From Hyalella azteca (lineage: Eukaryota > Arthropoda > Malacostraca > Amphipoda > Hyalellidae), in NCBI RefSeq assembly GCF_000764305.2, contig NW_025944135.1, positions 372,001-436,000 of the forward strand: a stretch of DNA of 64,000 nt. Reading direction: 5' to 3'. The notes under the pieces were generated by a model, which saw only the letters and a list, made by a program, of their open reading frames with translations, was not told the origin of the DNA and did not search any database. A program made the translations under genes and the position numbers. Each line of letters starts with the position of its first letter. The first letter of the stretch is position 1. This document shows, piece after piece, positions 50,101 through 61,200 of this stretch.

Positions 50101-53100
50101 TGGGGCAATGGGCCCATGGGCTTGGGGCAAGGCGCCCACCCTTGGTCCCTTTACCACAATTGCATATTTTCGTTTAAAAGAAGTTATGCTGGCTCATTCG
50201 TTCATTAACAACTCAAAAAAATCATATCCTTAACTTGAAAAAAATATACTCTTAGCTTAAAAAATCTATCCATGACATGAAGAAAAATATTTAATTGACA
50301 TAAAAATATATATCCATGACTTGAAAGTATATCCTTGCGATTAAAAATTCGTCCCTGGCATGAAAAAATGTCTCCTTGACTAGAAAAAATATATTAAATT
50401 GATCAGAAAAAACTTCGTTCCAGTTTCGTCCATAATCCAGATATTATGTGCAGAGAATTCATACCTAATCGTGATTTCAGCCAACACCATAAAAACTCAT
50501 CAACTTTTGGCTCATTGGTGTTGACTGAAATCAACTTTTGGCAAGGCAAGAGTCAATAACTCGATAAGGGGTCATAAATACGCATAACTAGAAACTAAAC
50601 CCGCTGCCTTGAGACGGCAAATCAAAAATCATGCAATACGAAGTGTAATTTGTAATTCAAAAAGCTAGTCATAGTTTTGAAAAGGTTATTGAGACAAATC
50701 TAATGATGTATATGTATAACACAAGACTTCACCATGGGCGCTTTGCCCCGTGACACGCGTGGGCCCGTTGCCCCACTAGGAATCACTTCAATTTATATCG
50801 TGTCAACATTTTATTTTAAAAGCTAATAGTCTAAACTTGATCTCAAAAATATCCCTATAAATATTATATTCAAAATATAATTCACAGTAATTTCAAAAGC
50901 TTCATCTACAGTAATCGAAAACAGTTTTATTTAGCAGCAAAAAAATTTGTATCTGGGCTAAAACAGTTATTCACAAATAACTTAATAACGCAAACACTTA
51001 GCAAAACGTAAATCCGTACACTTCATCCCAGTGAAACTGTCGACCGGCGGTAGAGAACACGGACCAATATCTGCCATACTTAGCGAGAAACCCGCTATGG
51101 GCCCGTGACCCGCAGTGGGCTCGCTACCCCATGTTACCCTATATAATTCCTATTTATGATCTAAATAATAATTAAATCAATTGTAACAATCGATGAAACA
51201 CATGAGGAATACACAATTTTCACTTCACCGAAAATTGAACCAATACAAATTATTGTAAATAAAAATTTACATCGTAATGAGGCTGTGGGATAAGACTTTA
51301 ACCCAGGCTTAGAACTCTCAAATATCACTTAACCTAGGCTTAGGAGTATTCTTAAAGAATAATTTATTGTTTAAAAAAATTACTTCAGCCAAAATTTAGT
51401 CCATTTGGAAAATAATTGACAATGATGCATTACATTAAAAGATGCAAACAGTTAGATGTAAATGAATATCAACCCAAAAAATTAATTCACCATTCTGTTT
51501 TTGTCAGATAATGCCAGTACATTGGGATGATCTCAGCAAACATGAGTTAGAAATGTTTTCCCCGAATAAATAATTTTTATATCATTATTAATGGATCAAC
51601 ACCTCAAACGATTAGAATTCTGATTAAAGTACTAACACATCAAGCGATTAAAATCATGATTAAATGTATTAACACCTCAATCAATTAAAATCACTATGAA
51701 ATGTATCAACACTTGAAACAATTAATATCATATTGAAATGTATTAACACCTCAAAAAGATAAAATCATGATAAAATGCATTAACACCTCAAACAATTAAA
51801 ATCACGATGAAATATATTAACACTTGAAACAATTAATATCATGATTAAATGTTTAACACCTAAAAAAATTAAAATCATGATAAAATGCATCAACACCTCA
51901 AACAATTAAAATTATAATGCAATTAAAATTACGATGAAAATATACCGCAGACAACGAGCAATCCTGCCAGGAAAGCAGGCGGCAGGCGGCGCGTCGTGGT
52001 CCAGGCGACGCCGAAGGCGAGAGGAGCCAAGGCTGCTCCCAGCACCGCGCACGCCTGCCGGCACAACATAAGGAAAATAATAACAATTACAATTTCATTA
52101 TTAAAAATCAATTCATTATTAAAATAATAGTTCAATTCATGGTTCAAGTAATCATTCTATTTCTAATTTAAATAATTACTCAAATAATTATAGTACAATT
52201 CAATTTCTATGAGAATAATTGTTTTCGTAATCAGTGTTGGCACTCAAATAAATCATAAATGTTACATGACATTCGCAATTATTGCCTCAACCAGGGCAGA
52301 AAAGCGGTATAACGTTTCCCAGTTTCAGTTTCTCTTTTTTTTCTCCTGATGAAAGCGTTTAACATATTCGTCGAGCTGAGGTTGTTAAACTGAGTGTATG
52401 CTATGATTTCCGATATCTGTTACCCACAAATATACCTGCTCCGATCAACTATATGTGCTTCGTGAATCTTATCCTTGTCACCGAGTTCTGAAGATTGTTT
52501 CAAGGTCACTCCCAATTGATGTTATGATCCACCCTAGCTTGATTATCCCACTCACATAAAAAGCGACAGTACTTAATATCATCGAGCGCAGTTCTTAGCA
52601 CAACAGTACTTAGTACCAGCAATTTTCAAGTAAACACAATTGTTATTTTGCACATTTGATCTTGTCCAGAGCTTGCTTCACATTGTCAAATGTTTACTCC
52701 ATCTGCATGTGCAATGAGAGATGATAGTAGTGTTTCCTTCATGTAGAAGTACAGCTTTTAGACTTTTTTACGGAGTTTATTAACAATCTCCATTCATCAT
52801 TAACGGCCTGTTTCTTTTGCATACTTTAGTCCATGTATCAAATGAGCCACATTATCAACATATGAAAACTGTATTGATTGTGTTCTCTTTTTTGTGATGT
52901 CATGATCTAAGGAGAGCAATGCTAAAATAATTGGTATCAGGATCAGTTGCTTCCCTCCGAATCATGGGTAGCGTAAATGGCCATGGCCCGTTTCTCAATC
53001 ACGTAGCCAATCAGAAAAACCTGCATTTTAAAAAGATCAACAAACTTTAGGAGCCCAGGGTCGTTCTTGATCTCTGGATTTACCATCAAAGAAATAATAG

Positions 53101-56100
53101 TAAGCTTCATCATCAGCTGTGTGATGAAGAAGCAACAAAAATAAAAGAATGAATCCGGATTGTCTAAACACATCCTTGACGTGTTAGATAGAAGTAGATG
53201 AAATGAGGTCACTAATTATATGATCTCATTCAAACTCATAAACGGTTAAATAGCATGGAAAATATATGAAACGAAGAACCATCTTTCAGAAGAATTTGAA
53301 ATATTCACCGAAAAAAACATGAAATCAATCATAAATACCTCTGGCGATAACTTAAAAACTAGAGCTAAACGAACTTTCCAATATCAGATTTATCTATTAT
53401 AAACACCATCGAATTAATATATTTCAGCTATTAATGTCTTCTGTCATAATTTCTTTGTTGACCAGTGTAATATAAGCTTTAATAAATGTCCTCCATCAAA
53501 AATGTAAATATTCAACAGTTGAATTGTCGTAGCCTTTGCAATTCGAAGTTAATTGTGTTGCGAATAATTGTTTTGACAGCAAAAATTCAAAGAATAAATT
53601 AGAAATATCATCCCGTTAGAGAGGTTAATAGGTATTATCACTAGATCAAAAATCTTGCATTTATGAGGTTGGTAAGAGTTATGAATATTTCTTTTTGAAA
53701 CCAGAGATTTAAATCAAATAAAAAAATAATATCATCCCAATTTTTTAGTCACCGCTCTGGTGAAGATGATGCCTCGGTGGCCGGTAATCTTGTGTCCCTC
53801 CACGGCAAAGCTGTGAGTGCCCTCGTATCCTCCAGCCGCGGCCACCAGCGTCAGCAGAAGCTGTGCAATGCGTCGTACGCAGGTCAAACGTGATACTGAA
53901 TAAGGTTTTATTCTGGTTTTAAATAAAATAAGGTTTTATTTATTTATTTATTTGTACTTTCAATTGATGAATTGCCTTAATTAGTCTTATGCTACTTATG
54001 GTCAGCCTATATGTCTGCAATTGACTGATGTAAGTCTGGTTTCTTCATGAATGTATTTAAAAACTTTGTTTGTGTCCATAATATTTGCTGAAAGAAAAAT
54101 TTCATTCTAGTTAGCACCTATTAATGGATAACAATATAAAAAACTTCATAAGCTCAGCATGGTAGAGCTAAGTGGGATATATCAGAATATTTTCCATTAC
54201 ACAGGACTAGACATCCCTTACCTTGCCACCAGCGGGATGTACGTCGAAGAAGAAGCTTCGGTTGATGTAAAGTCCTATCATCCGTCCGAAGTGATTTTCA
54301 TCCCAGCTATAATATCATTACACTACAATATAATATAATGTTATATCGTGACAGATACAATATCTTATAATGGGATATTGTCCCTGCTAAAATATTAGTT
54401 ACTATTCAATATCATATCATATCGTGCCAGCTGCAAACGTTATTTCAATGGAAACGATTTTCGAGAATTAAAATCAATAAAATTTCTGTAGATTGTGAAT
54501 ATTTTCTCGCGCTTCAAGATGTTTTATTTTCTGCTGAACAATGCAAATTACATAGTTAGTTATTTTATCTTAACCAGCATAACTTCTGTGATGAAACGCC
54601 CTATCGTTGCAAACTTCTGATCATTTGTAAAATATTCAAAAATTATAATGTCCATGAGTACTATAAATTATAATATTCAAGAGTATTATAATGTTGCGTG
54701 CGACAAACTTCATTATAAATGAACTTAATAGCTATGGTCAACTTCGTTTCATCTGAAAATGAATAAGACTAGTCGGAAGACCAGTTAACAATTCTGATCT
54801 GAAGACCTAACCACAATGACTATCTAAAGATGGACCAGTATGACTAGTTTAAAGACTAGAGGGCCAGGAAGACAAGTCTAAAGACACGTGGACCAGTATG
54901 ACTAGTCTAAAGACTAGATGACCAGTATGACTAGTCTAAAGACTAGTGGACCAGTATGACTAGTCTAAAGACCAATGGCTGGATTGTCAAAATAACTCTA
55001 AGTACACGTAAGAAAAAGTGCACACAAAAGTACGTATCATTATTACTAAGTTCACTCTTTGCGCGTGCAATGGGTAAGAAAATTTTTCACTTTTTATATG
55101 ATATGACGCATTTATTTCCTGAGTGTAGTGTTCATTGTTTCGCTTCAAGTTACTCGGAGAACGAAAGAGCGCGCATCCAAACTGTAGGTTGAGGAGGGAT
55201 TTGCTTATGGGTGAAAAAAAAATAACCTTTTTTCTTTACCTCCATTGTTGAGGTCTCTGTGTAGAAAAGTAATTAGCATGGATACCAGCTTCATCATACA
55301 TCAGTTGTTCAATGAAATATTGAAGTATATGAAGAAATAAGAAGTGAACTGGTTACTAAAAGTTCTCATGTTTACCACCATGAAATATAATTTATATCAA
55401 TAATGAGCGTCACACATCGGACTTCTTTAGTCGCTGCGTGCGGTACTCACATAGCGACGTCTGGCGTGGAGAGTCCCCACAGCCTCGTGGCCAGCGACGC
55501 CCCTACGATCAGCATCAGAGTTCCCCACCAGTGGGAATTGCTGGGGCGCGGGCTCCTGTGTATAAGCAGGATTTTACAAACAGAGATGATCGCAAAACTA
55601 ACTTTCTAAATTAAGTAGAGTGGACTTTACAGTGAAAACTCGCTTAAACGCTCGTAACAGATATTGCACGCGTGGAGGCTGATTTCTTCTTTGTGACTGG
55701 TGGGATTATCTTGAAAAACTTTAGTGATTTGCAGACGGAGTTACAATTCCTTTAGTTATTATTGTTACAAAACACTTTACAAATTTTTATATTAAATATC
55801 AGCACCGAAGTTCAAGAGTTGACGTAGGTTAGATTATCCAAATAGCGACACCCTTTTTCACCCACAGCACAAGCAGAGTGGACATAGAACTGATAAACTC
55901 CTATGCCAATTGCCAAACTGGGTTAAGATGACTAACCCAAGCTTAAAAAGAACATCGTTATTTGGGCAATGTTTAACTCATTCCTCTGCGTATAACATCA
56001 ATAAATTTTTACCTGTGAAGCAGGACTACGTTCTAATTGTCTTGTGAACGATAAATGTTGCAGAAAATTACACAAAAACTTCCGAGGTTTCATCATGGAT

Positions 56101-56587
56101 TATCAGACCATCCATCATGGGCATTGACTTATGCATTGAAAGATGTATTTTGCAAATAAAATAAATTTGTATTTAAATATGACAGTTCTATATTATTGAT
56201 TTATAGGTCTTATTTTGTAAATAAAAAATATTTATTTTGTAAACTTACTATTAGGTGCTACCTTGGAGATATAACGAACATTGCCGGCCAGGGAAATTTT
56301 CAAAAACACGGATATGAAATTAATGTAGTTTTAACATATTTACCCTAAATTATAAAGCTTTTTTCGATTCTGTATGTTTCAAGACATCATAATCTCTAAA
56401 CAAGGACTTGCCTGAAGGCATCCCACTGTAGTAGAATCTGCTGGTATACAAATTTGTTCGCGTTTTTGCGAGTACTGGCCGAATCGATTAAATCCACGTA
56501 GTCTCTGTCGAGTTGTTCAAGGTTTTCATCGAACTTTAATGAGGAACTGTTTGCATCTTGATGAACAGACATTTTTGCGGATTCCAT
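38084..56587 (-). CDS. POMT2: POMT2 copy B, divergent protein O-mannosyltransferase 2 paralogue
   Basis: Eighteen exons in coding order: 56412-56587, 55451-55555, 54222-54306, 53753-53860, 51946-52054, 49518-49626, 48682-48841, 47527-47633, 46753-46847, 45963-46113, 45234-45420, 44801-45024, 44059-44147, 42833-42984, 39613-39763, 39262-39399, 38665-38752, 38084-38195. Phases match throughout, giving 781 codons plus TAG. Most exons have exactly the length of their copy A partners. It keeps WDENHFGRM (95-103) with Asp96-Glu97, [10 protein letters not shown], the KFVGLF segment, RPWMWPLCS and [20 protein letters not shown]. It lacks the KPGDSY loop motif and the YLHSH MIR motif of copy A, so its luminal region is strongly diverged. 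Intron 1 has a GC-AG donor (AG/gcaagt). Intron 14 is swollen by a LINE with two nested insertions. The start is the ATG opening the only long N-terminal frame. It is probably functional, perhaps with altered acceptor use. Confidence 0.93.
38840..39000. repeat. AT-rich low-complexity run (tta/tat)
   Basis: Imperfect ttatta/tatata repeats in copy B intron 16. Confidence 0.8.
39198..39310 (-). repeat. 47-bp duplications across the exon 16 donor, copy B
   Basis: Two full 47-bp units plus a partial third repeat the exon end encoding [16 protein letters not shown]. This is the same unit and phase as at 20985-21061 in copy A. Confidence 0.88.
39730..39900 (-). repeat. 72-bp minisatellite across the exon 15 acceptor, copy B
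   Basis: Units at about 39740, 39812 and 39884 each repeat the start of exon 15 (minus strand, [11 protein letters not shown]) together with its ttgcag acceptor in more or less decayed form. The array continues at 42660-42770 on the far side of the LINE insertion. Confidence 0.85.
39996..40146. mobile_element. MITE copy 2, inside the LINE
   Basis: Same sequence as 16015-16173. It interrupts the LINE reading frame between LFKK and the segment that resumes at about 40153. Confidence 0.75.
40412..41494. mobile_element. TTAA-flanked DNA transposon, non-autonomous
   Basis: Perfect 16-bp inverted ends (GGGGACCGACTACCCT) are bounded by TTAA at 40408-40411 and 41495-41498. The related LINE at 25500-25520 shows the unoccupied site with a single TTAA. 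No transposase is encoded. A ~45-bp internal motif (ggtctttacg, then cgaatgatayrtgt) occurs twice. TTAA target choice suggests piggyBac-type mobilisation. Confidence 0.85.
41560..42500 (+). pseudogene. LINE reverse transcriptase, core and C-terminal part
   Basis: It contains [49 protein letters not shown] and [14 protein letters not shown], followed by the typical CR1/Rex-like tail ([16 protein letters not shown]). The frame is open for about 270 codons; one in-frame stop at about 42368 precedes the last part. Confidence 0.9.
42784..42880 (-). repeat. 47-bp duplication of the exon 14 end, copy B
   Basis: The segment acaatggccacatccacggc recurs at 42794 and 42841. It contains the end of exon 14 (RPWMWPLCS) and its donor region. 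Confidence 0.8.
43560..44010 (-). pseudogene. CR1-like LINE 3' fragment with (TTCTA)n tail
   Basis: On the minus strand it encodes [40 protein letters not shown] and a stop, then a 3' UTR and the pentanucleotide array at 43575-43660. It lies in copy B intron 13, sense to the gene. Confidence 0.88.
44621..44767. mobile_element. MITE copy 3
   Basis: Third copy of the 16015-16173 repeat, in copy B intron 12. Confidence 0.75.
45598..45675. repeat. Short tandem/palindromic repeat (atgatcatgcg)
   Basis: Four copies of gatgatcatgcgatg-like units followed by an inverted one, able to form a hairpin. Confidence 0.7.
47265..47460. repeat. 19-bp minisatellite (gggtgagtgattcaactaa)
   Basis: About ten near-identical units in copy B intron 8, about 70 bp from the exon 8 donor. 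Confidence 0.92.
49903..51143. mobile_element. Non-autonomous DNA element with tagggyaacatgggg ends
   Basis: The left end has tagggcaacatggggcagcg, and the reverse complement of the right end has tagggtaacatggggtagcg. The interior has several gggccc/ggggcaatggg blocks and no coding capacity. Located in copy B intron 5. Confidence 0.65.
51590..51935. repeat. ~40-bp minisatellite abutting the exon 5 donor, copy B
   Basis: About eight units of the form caacacctcaaacaattaaa followed by atcatgataaaatgtatt end within about 10 bp of the exon 5 donor. Confidence 0.85.
54820..54975. repeat. ~28-bp repeat (gactagtctaaagactag)
   Basis: Five to six units in copy B intron 2. The unit is internally palindromic. 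Confidence 0.8.
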
Positions 56588-58208
56588 CTTTTGATTATAT
56601 CGCTGACAATGGCTAATTGCAGTCGTCGATTATTGAGGGGAAATTATGAAATTCAACCTCATCATGCAAAATTCAGTTAAGTGACAGCAATAATTTCTAT
56701 CGTGGATCACTTAACATGCGTTATATTCCTTCTCTTTCATGTGTATTATGTCATTTTTCGATCGCTATTATGTGTTTGTTTGTTATTGAAAGTCAATTAT
56801 TTGACATACACCCGTGCTGTCGGCCACTGAACTCATGTCCTACTCCTGGACTCGCGCAATAGACAACAACTGATTCAAAATAAATTCCCCGATGTAGCCA
56901 GGCAACGCTAAAAACATATGAGGAAGAAGCTTAAATAAACAAATTATTTTCCTGGTAGGATTTGTCATGCTGCGCTGGCGCTGTTAGCAGCACTGCTGTT
57001 CCCGTCCACGAAGCAGTGAGCAGATGTTCAGTGTTCCTTACACCGGTCAGGTCATTCACATTGACCAGTAAAGGAAGTCGCGATATAAACTGAAGTAAGT
57101 TCGAAGTACGTAAAATATTTTATAAACTATGTAAACCTTTCAATAAATTATTTATAAATTTGATAACATTTATGTTTGAGATTCAATAAAAATGAGAGTT
57201 TTCTGATTGCCCAGAAGAGATTAGTATGTTTTATTTAGACATACTTTTATATACTACATTGGGGTATGCCGAAGACAATATTTCAGTGTTCATTTGGTCA
57301 AATTGAGGTATACTATAAATTACGAATAAGTGAGAAAATGGTTAATTTTTTACGACTAATAGTTGTAGTATGTGTAGGTTGTGCACCTAGGTGTACTATG
57401 TGTACTTTGTGTTTGTGATAGGTGTACTATGTGCACCTATCACAAACTAGTGAATTATACCATGGAAAGTATGAATATACTGTATGAATAAAGTGAAATG
57501 AGCCGAGCAATATTGATTTCGCGAATTTGTGAAAACTCATTTATAGATAGTAGACCCATTCGTAGATTGTACCGAAATAGGAACAAGGATAAAAATATGA
57601 TTGATCGTACAGTGTGATAAATGAAATGAATGTTTATATAGAATAAATTTGAAGCTGGATAGATTTCCACTATGCAATAAAACGGATAACGTGAAAAGGT
57701 GTGTAAATCTTTAGATGAAGAGCTTAGCCTATTTTACTTTAACAGAAGCTTAATGGAATGTTTTATAAGGCCTTATGAAAATAACTCAAATCATTCTATT
57801 GTTAAACGATTTCGAGAATTGTTAGGATATTCTTCAGATGTTAAAATTAGTTTTCCACTTTTATCCTAAGATTTTTGCCATAAATCTGATTTGTGGTTTT
57901 CGGAAAGAGTAAATTACTAAATTTTAATTTCTTTAGCTACATAATAGTATTCTAAACTCTGAAACATTTTTAATTGAATGTGATTTCTAACTAAGTTTTA
58001 AAATTTCGACTTGAAACAAAATTAAATTCGACTGAACATTATGATTACAATTTAAATACCTATGTTTACACACCTAAATTATAAATATAAGTATATATAT
58101 ACTATTAAAATAAATAAGTTCATACCAATATATACCTATACCTTATACTTATGTACTCAATGGTAATTATATATTATACAATTTTATTATACAAATTCCA
58201 GAAAGAAG
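56588..58208. promoter_or_regulatory. Shared upstream region of POMT2 copies B and C
   Basis: The ATGs of copies B (minus) and C (plus) are 1.6 kb apart and point away from each other, so this spacer must hold both promoters and leaders. No TATA box or CpG-rich block could be assigned. Short frames in it look random. Confidence 0.55.
57411..57447. repeat. Perfect 14-bp inverted repeat (hairpin)
   Basis: Arms gtttgtgataggtg and cacctatcacaaac are separated by nine bases, in the spacer between copies B and C. Confidence 0.85.
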
Positions 58209-61200
58209 ATGTGCAAGTGGAGAAAGGTTACAAGCAGCAGCGACAGGTCCCTCACAGATCTTCCTGAAGAAGATTCCTTCGACGACGATGTCTTCTCGGC
58301 TGCCGAAGGCCCCACAGAGGTAGACGAGTTACCCCTGAACGAGGGTGTGGACGAAGCTCGCGCTGCGGTTGACATCAACAACATCTATGAAGGGTGGAGG
58401 AAAAAAAGCCTGCTTGAAAAACTTGACGCCGTTGCGTTGGATTATTGGTCAGGTTTTGTTTCAATATATTAAATTATATTAGGGTCTATTTTACCATATA
58501 TTATATTATATTATATAAGTTTAACTATCTTGACTAGTGGTATTTCTTTGCTCTTTACTGGCGGTTCATGTAATACATTCATTTTTTCCTGTTAACAACG
58601 CGATTAATAATTCGAAACGAATTTCTATCACATTACAATGATATTAAAATTTTTGGGCATCTCTATATTTTTAAAGTAATTTCCAGATAATTTTTATTAA
58701 TACATTAATTGCGTAAAGTTAAGTAGAAACGACTGATTCAAAAATTACTCATACATTTAAACTATGTTAATTTCTTTAGTTTTGACTTTAATTGACTTAA
58801 ATACCTCCAAGTAAATAGGTTGATAATTTTGTAGCCTTATTAAAATTCACGAATCCAATTACAGGGCGGGAGGAGCGGTGAGTTGGTGGTGGTGCTTCTG
58901 TCTCATCACGCTGGCGGGAGTGATGACTAGACTGTACCGCATCACGGAGCCCAACGCTGTGATGTAAGCGAAATTTTGCAAATATTAAAACTATAAGTGA
59001 GTTCACAATAGCTTCACGTTTTCATAGAAGATATGGTGAACTTGTTTGACGTTTCCTCATGTTGTTCATATGAAAATATTTGCCACTTGAGGATTTTTCA
59101 TGTATGCAAAATTGCTCAACTGTATACTTCTTGGCGTTTCAAGACTGCGTTGAGCGTTGGCTGTACTTCTACGCGTTTCATGAAGTCATTTACTTGATTC
59201 TTTTAGGTGGCTGTTATGTCCAACTGCTACTGTCAACGGAAAATATTTCATGATCAATAAATATTGAGAATCTTTATTCCTGTTTCCGTAGTTGGGACGA
59301 GACTCACTTCGGCAAGATGCTGTCCTGGTACATCAACGGGACCTACTTCTTCGACGTTCATCCTCCGGGAGGCAAGGTAGGCAATTTTGACGTGCAATTT
59401 AAATTTAAAAATTTCTACTAATTTTACCGATAATTAATATCTGAAATTTATTGTTTTCTGCATTACTTTTCACAACAGCTAATCAGAAATAATTTAATCC
59501 TGCTCATCACCGGATATCCGCACTCATTTCTCAAGGAGGTCGTAATTCTTCCACTTATCGGTAAGGTTGGTGACTCCAATATCAGGCTTTAACTCAAAGC
59601 GTTTCAAAAATTACTTCGTTGATTGCGTTGAATTTTTCATTCGTTCGTACACGCTTTTTGCCCTCTTTGATTAAGGGATAGTCTACAACGATGCCTAACA
59701 TTCAATGCATTTTGAATAGGTATTTGTTAACCTTCTCGGCCGTTTTCCTCCTGTCGGGTCGCACTTGCTGCTCGCTCTATTCGGTAGGGCGGTTAAGGCA
59801 GCAACGTTTAAGTGAGTAATAGAACATCTCCTCGATCGCATTCGTCCGATTTGATCGTAGTTGCTGTTTGCTTTGTTCGGTTTGCCGGGCGGCTACGTAT
59901 AACGACAGACGCAAATTCAATGCGTTTTAAATATGCATTTGTTGACGCCGTCCATCGCATCTCTTTCTGTTTGTTCATAGTTGCTGCTCGCTCTGTTCGG
60001 TTGGGCGGGAGGCTACAACGGCAGCCACCCGTTCACGGCGCCCGGTTTGAGCTTCGAGGGCTACTCCGGCGTGATGGTCATCAGGGTTGGATGCGCTCTT
60101 CTGGGCGCCGCCCTCGTGCCCGTAGCCTTCGGCTGCGTGTGGACCATGACCAGGCGTCTGCCATCAGCAGTCTTGGCCGGCGTCTTGGTTGTTGCAGGTG
60201 GAATACGTCAACGTATAGGGGAACCAATTTTCCAACCTAGGGAAACCAACGTCTAGGAGAACGTTAACCAAATGCGGGGTATTATGTTGCTGGTAAAATA
60301 ACATGTGATTTGTGAACTGGGCCATTTAGGTTCTTTACGAGGGGTTTCAAAAAATACGTGGAAAAACAAAAGTTTGAATAAACTATCAAAGTCAATAGGT
60401 TAGGTTTCATGCATGTGCTCTATCTAGCAAGTCCAATACATTTCTGTAAATAGTGATACCAGCCAATTATTCCGTCTATGTAGAATCGAGAGTTGGGGGC
60501 AAAACTCCCTAGCTAACTCTCTTTTGGCTGTATAGAATTGAACCATGTTTTGGCAGCTCTTTCGCTACTTCACTTGATGGAAACTGGCACCGTTCAATGA
60601 CTTTTTTCAGGTTTGGATTTAATACAAGTTAGATGGGGCTAAGTCGGTCCTATAAGATGGATGTCGAACGGTTTCCCATCAAAATTCGCGTAACACAGTC
60701 GCTGTCAGCCGGGCGTCATGTGCTAGTGCCTTATCGTGGTAGGAGAATGCGTGTCGATGCTGTTTCCTAGGATGTTCTTCGGCGTATTTCCTGGAAATTT
60801 TTATCAAAATTTCTTTATTATAAACTACAATAATTTTTTCTTGTACTCGAGGAAATAAACTAAGAAGCTTCCCTCTGCATTCCAGAAAACCTTATTTCAT
60901 TAATGCTCAGAATTTTCTTTGATGGGCCCACTTCCTCCCCTGAATAGCCACTGATTCCATCGAGAGTGCCCTGTGTCCATTTGTCAGTTACTGATCTATA
61001 TTCTAAACACTGTCACCCGGCCTCGAATTCGGCAGTTGCCATGTTGCATGAACGGCTGTTGCTCTTTAAACAGCGCTCCGCGTTTATAACATATGAAAAG
61101 GGTTCATGTGAAAACGCATTTTAAAACATTGATACAGGATCGTTTTGATGCATTGGCATCATATTCTTTTCATAGAATTTTCAGTTATGATCATTCTCCA

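Noticed and set aside
52943..53212. 89-codon minus-strand frame in POMT2 copy B intron 4
   Set aside because: No family resemblance, no phase-compatible place between exons 4 and 5, and the gene is already continuous without it.
57455..57670. 71-codon minus-strand frame in the B/C spacer
   Set aside because: Codon use and composition look random, with no recognisable domain and no support as a first exon.
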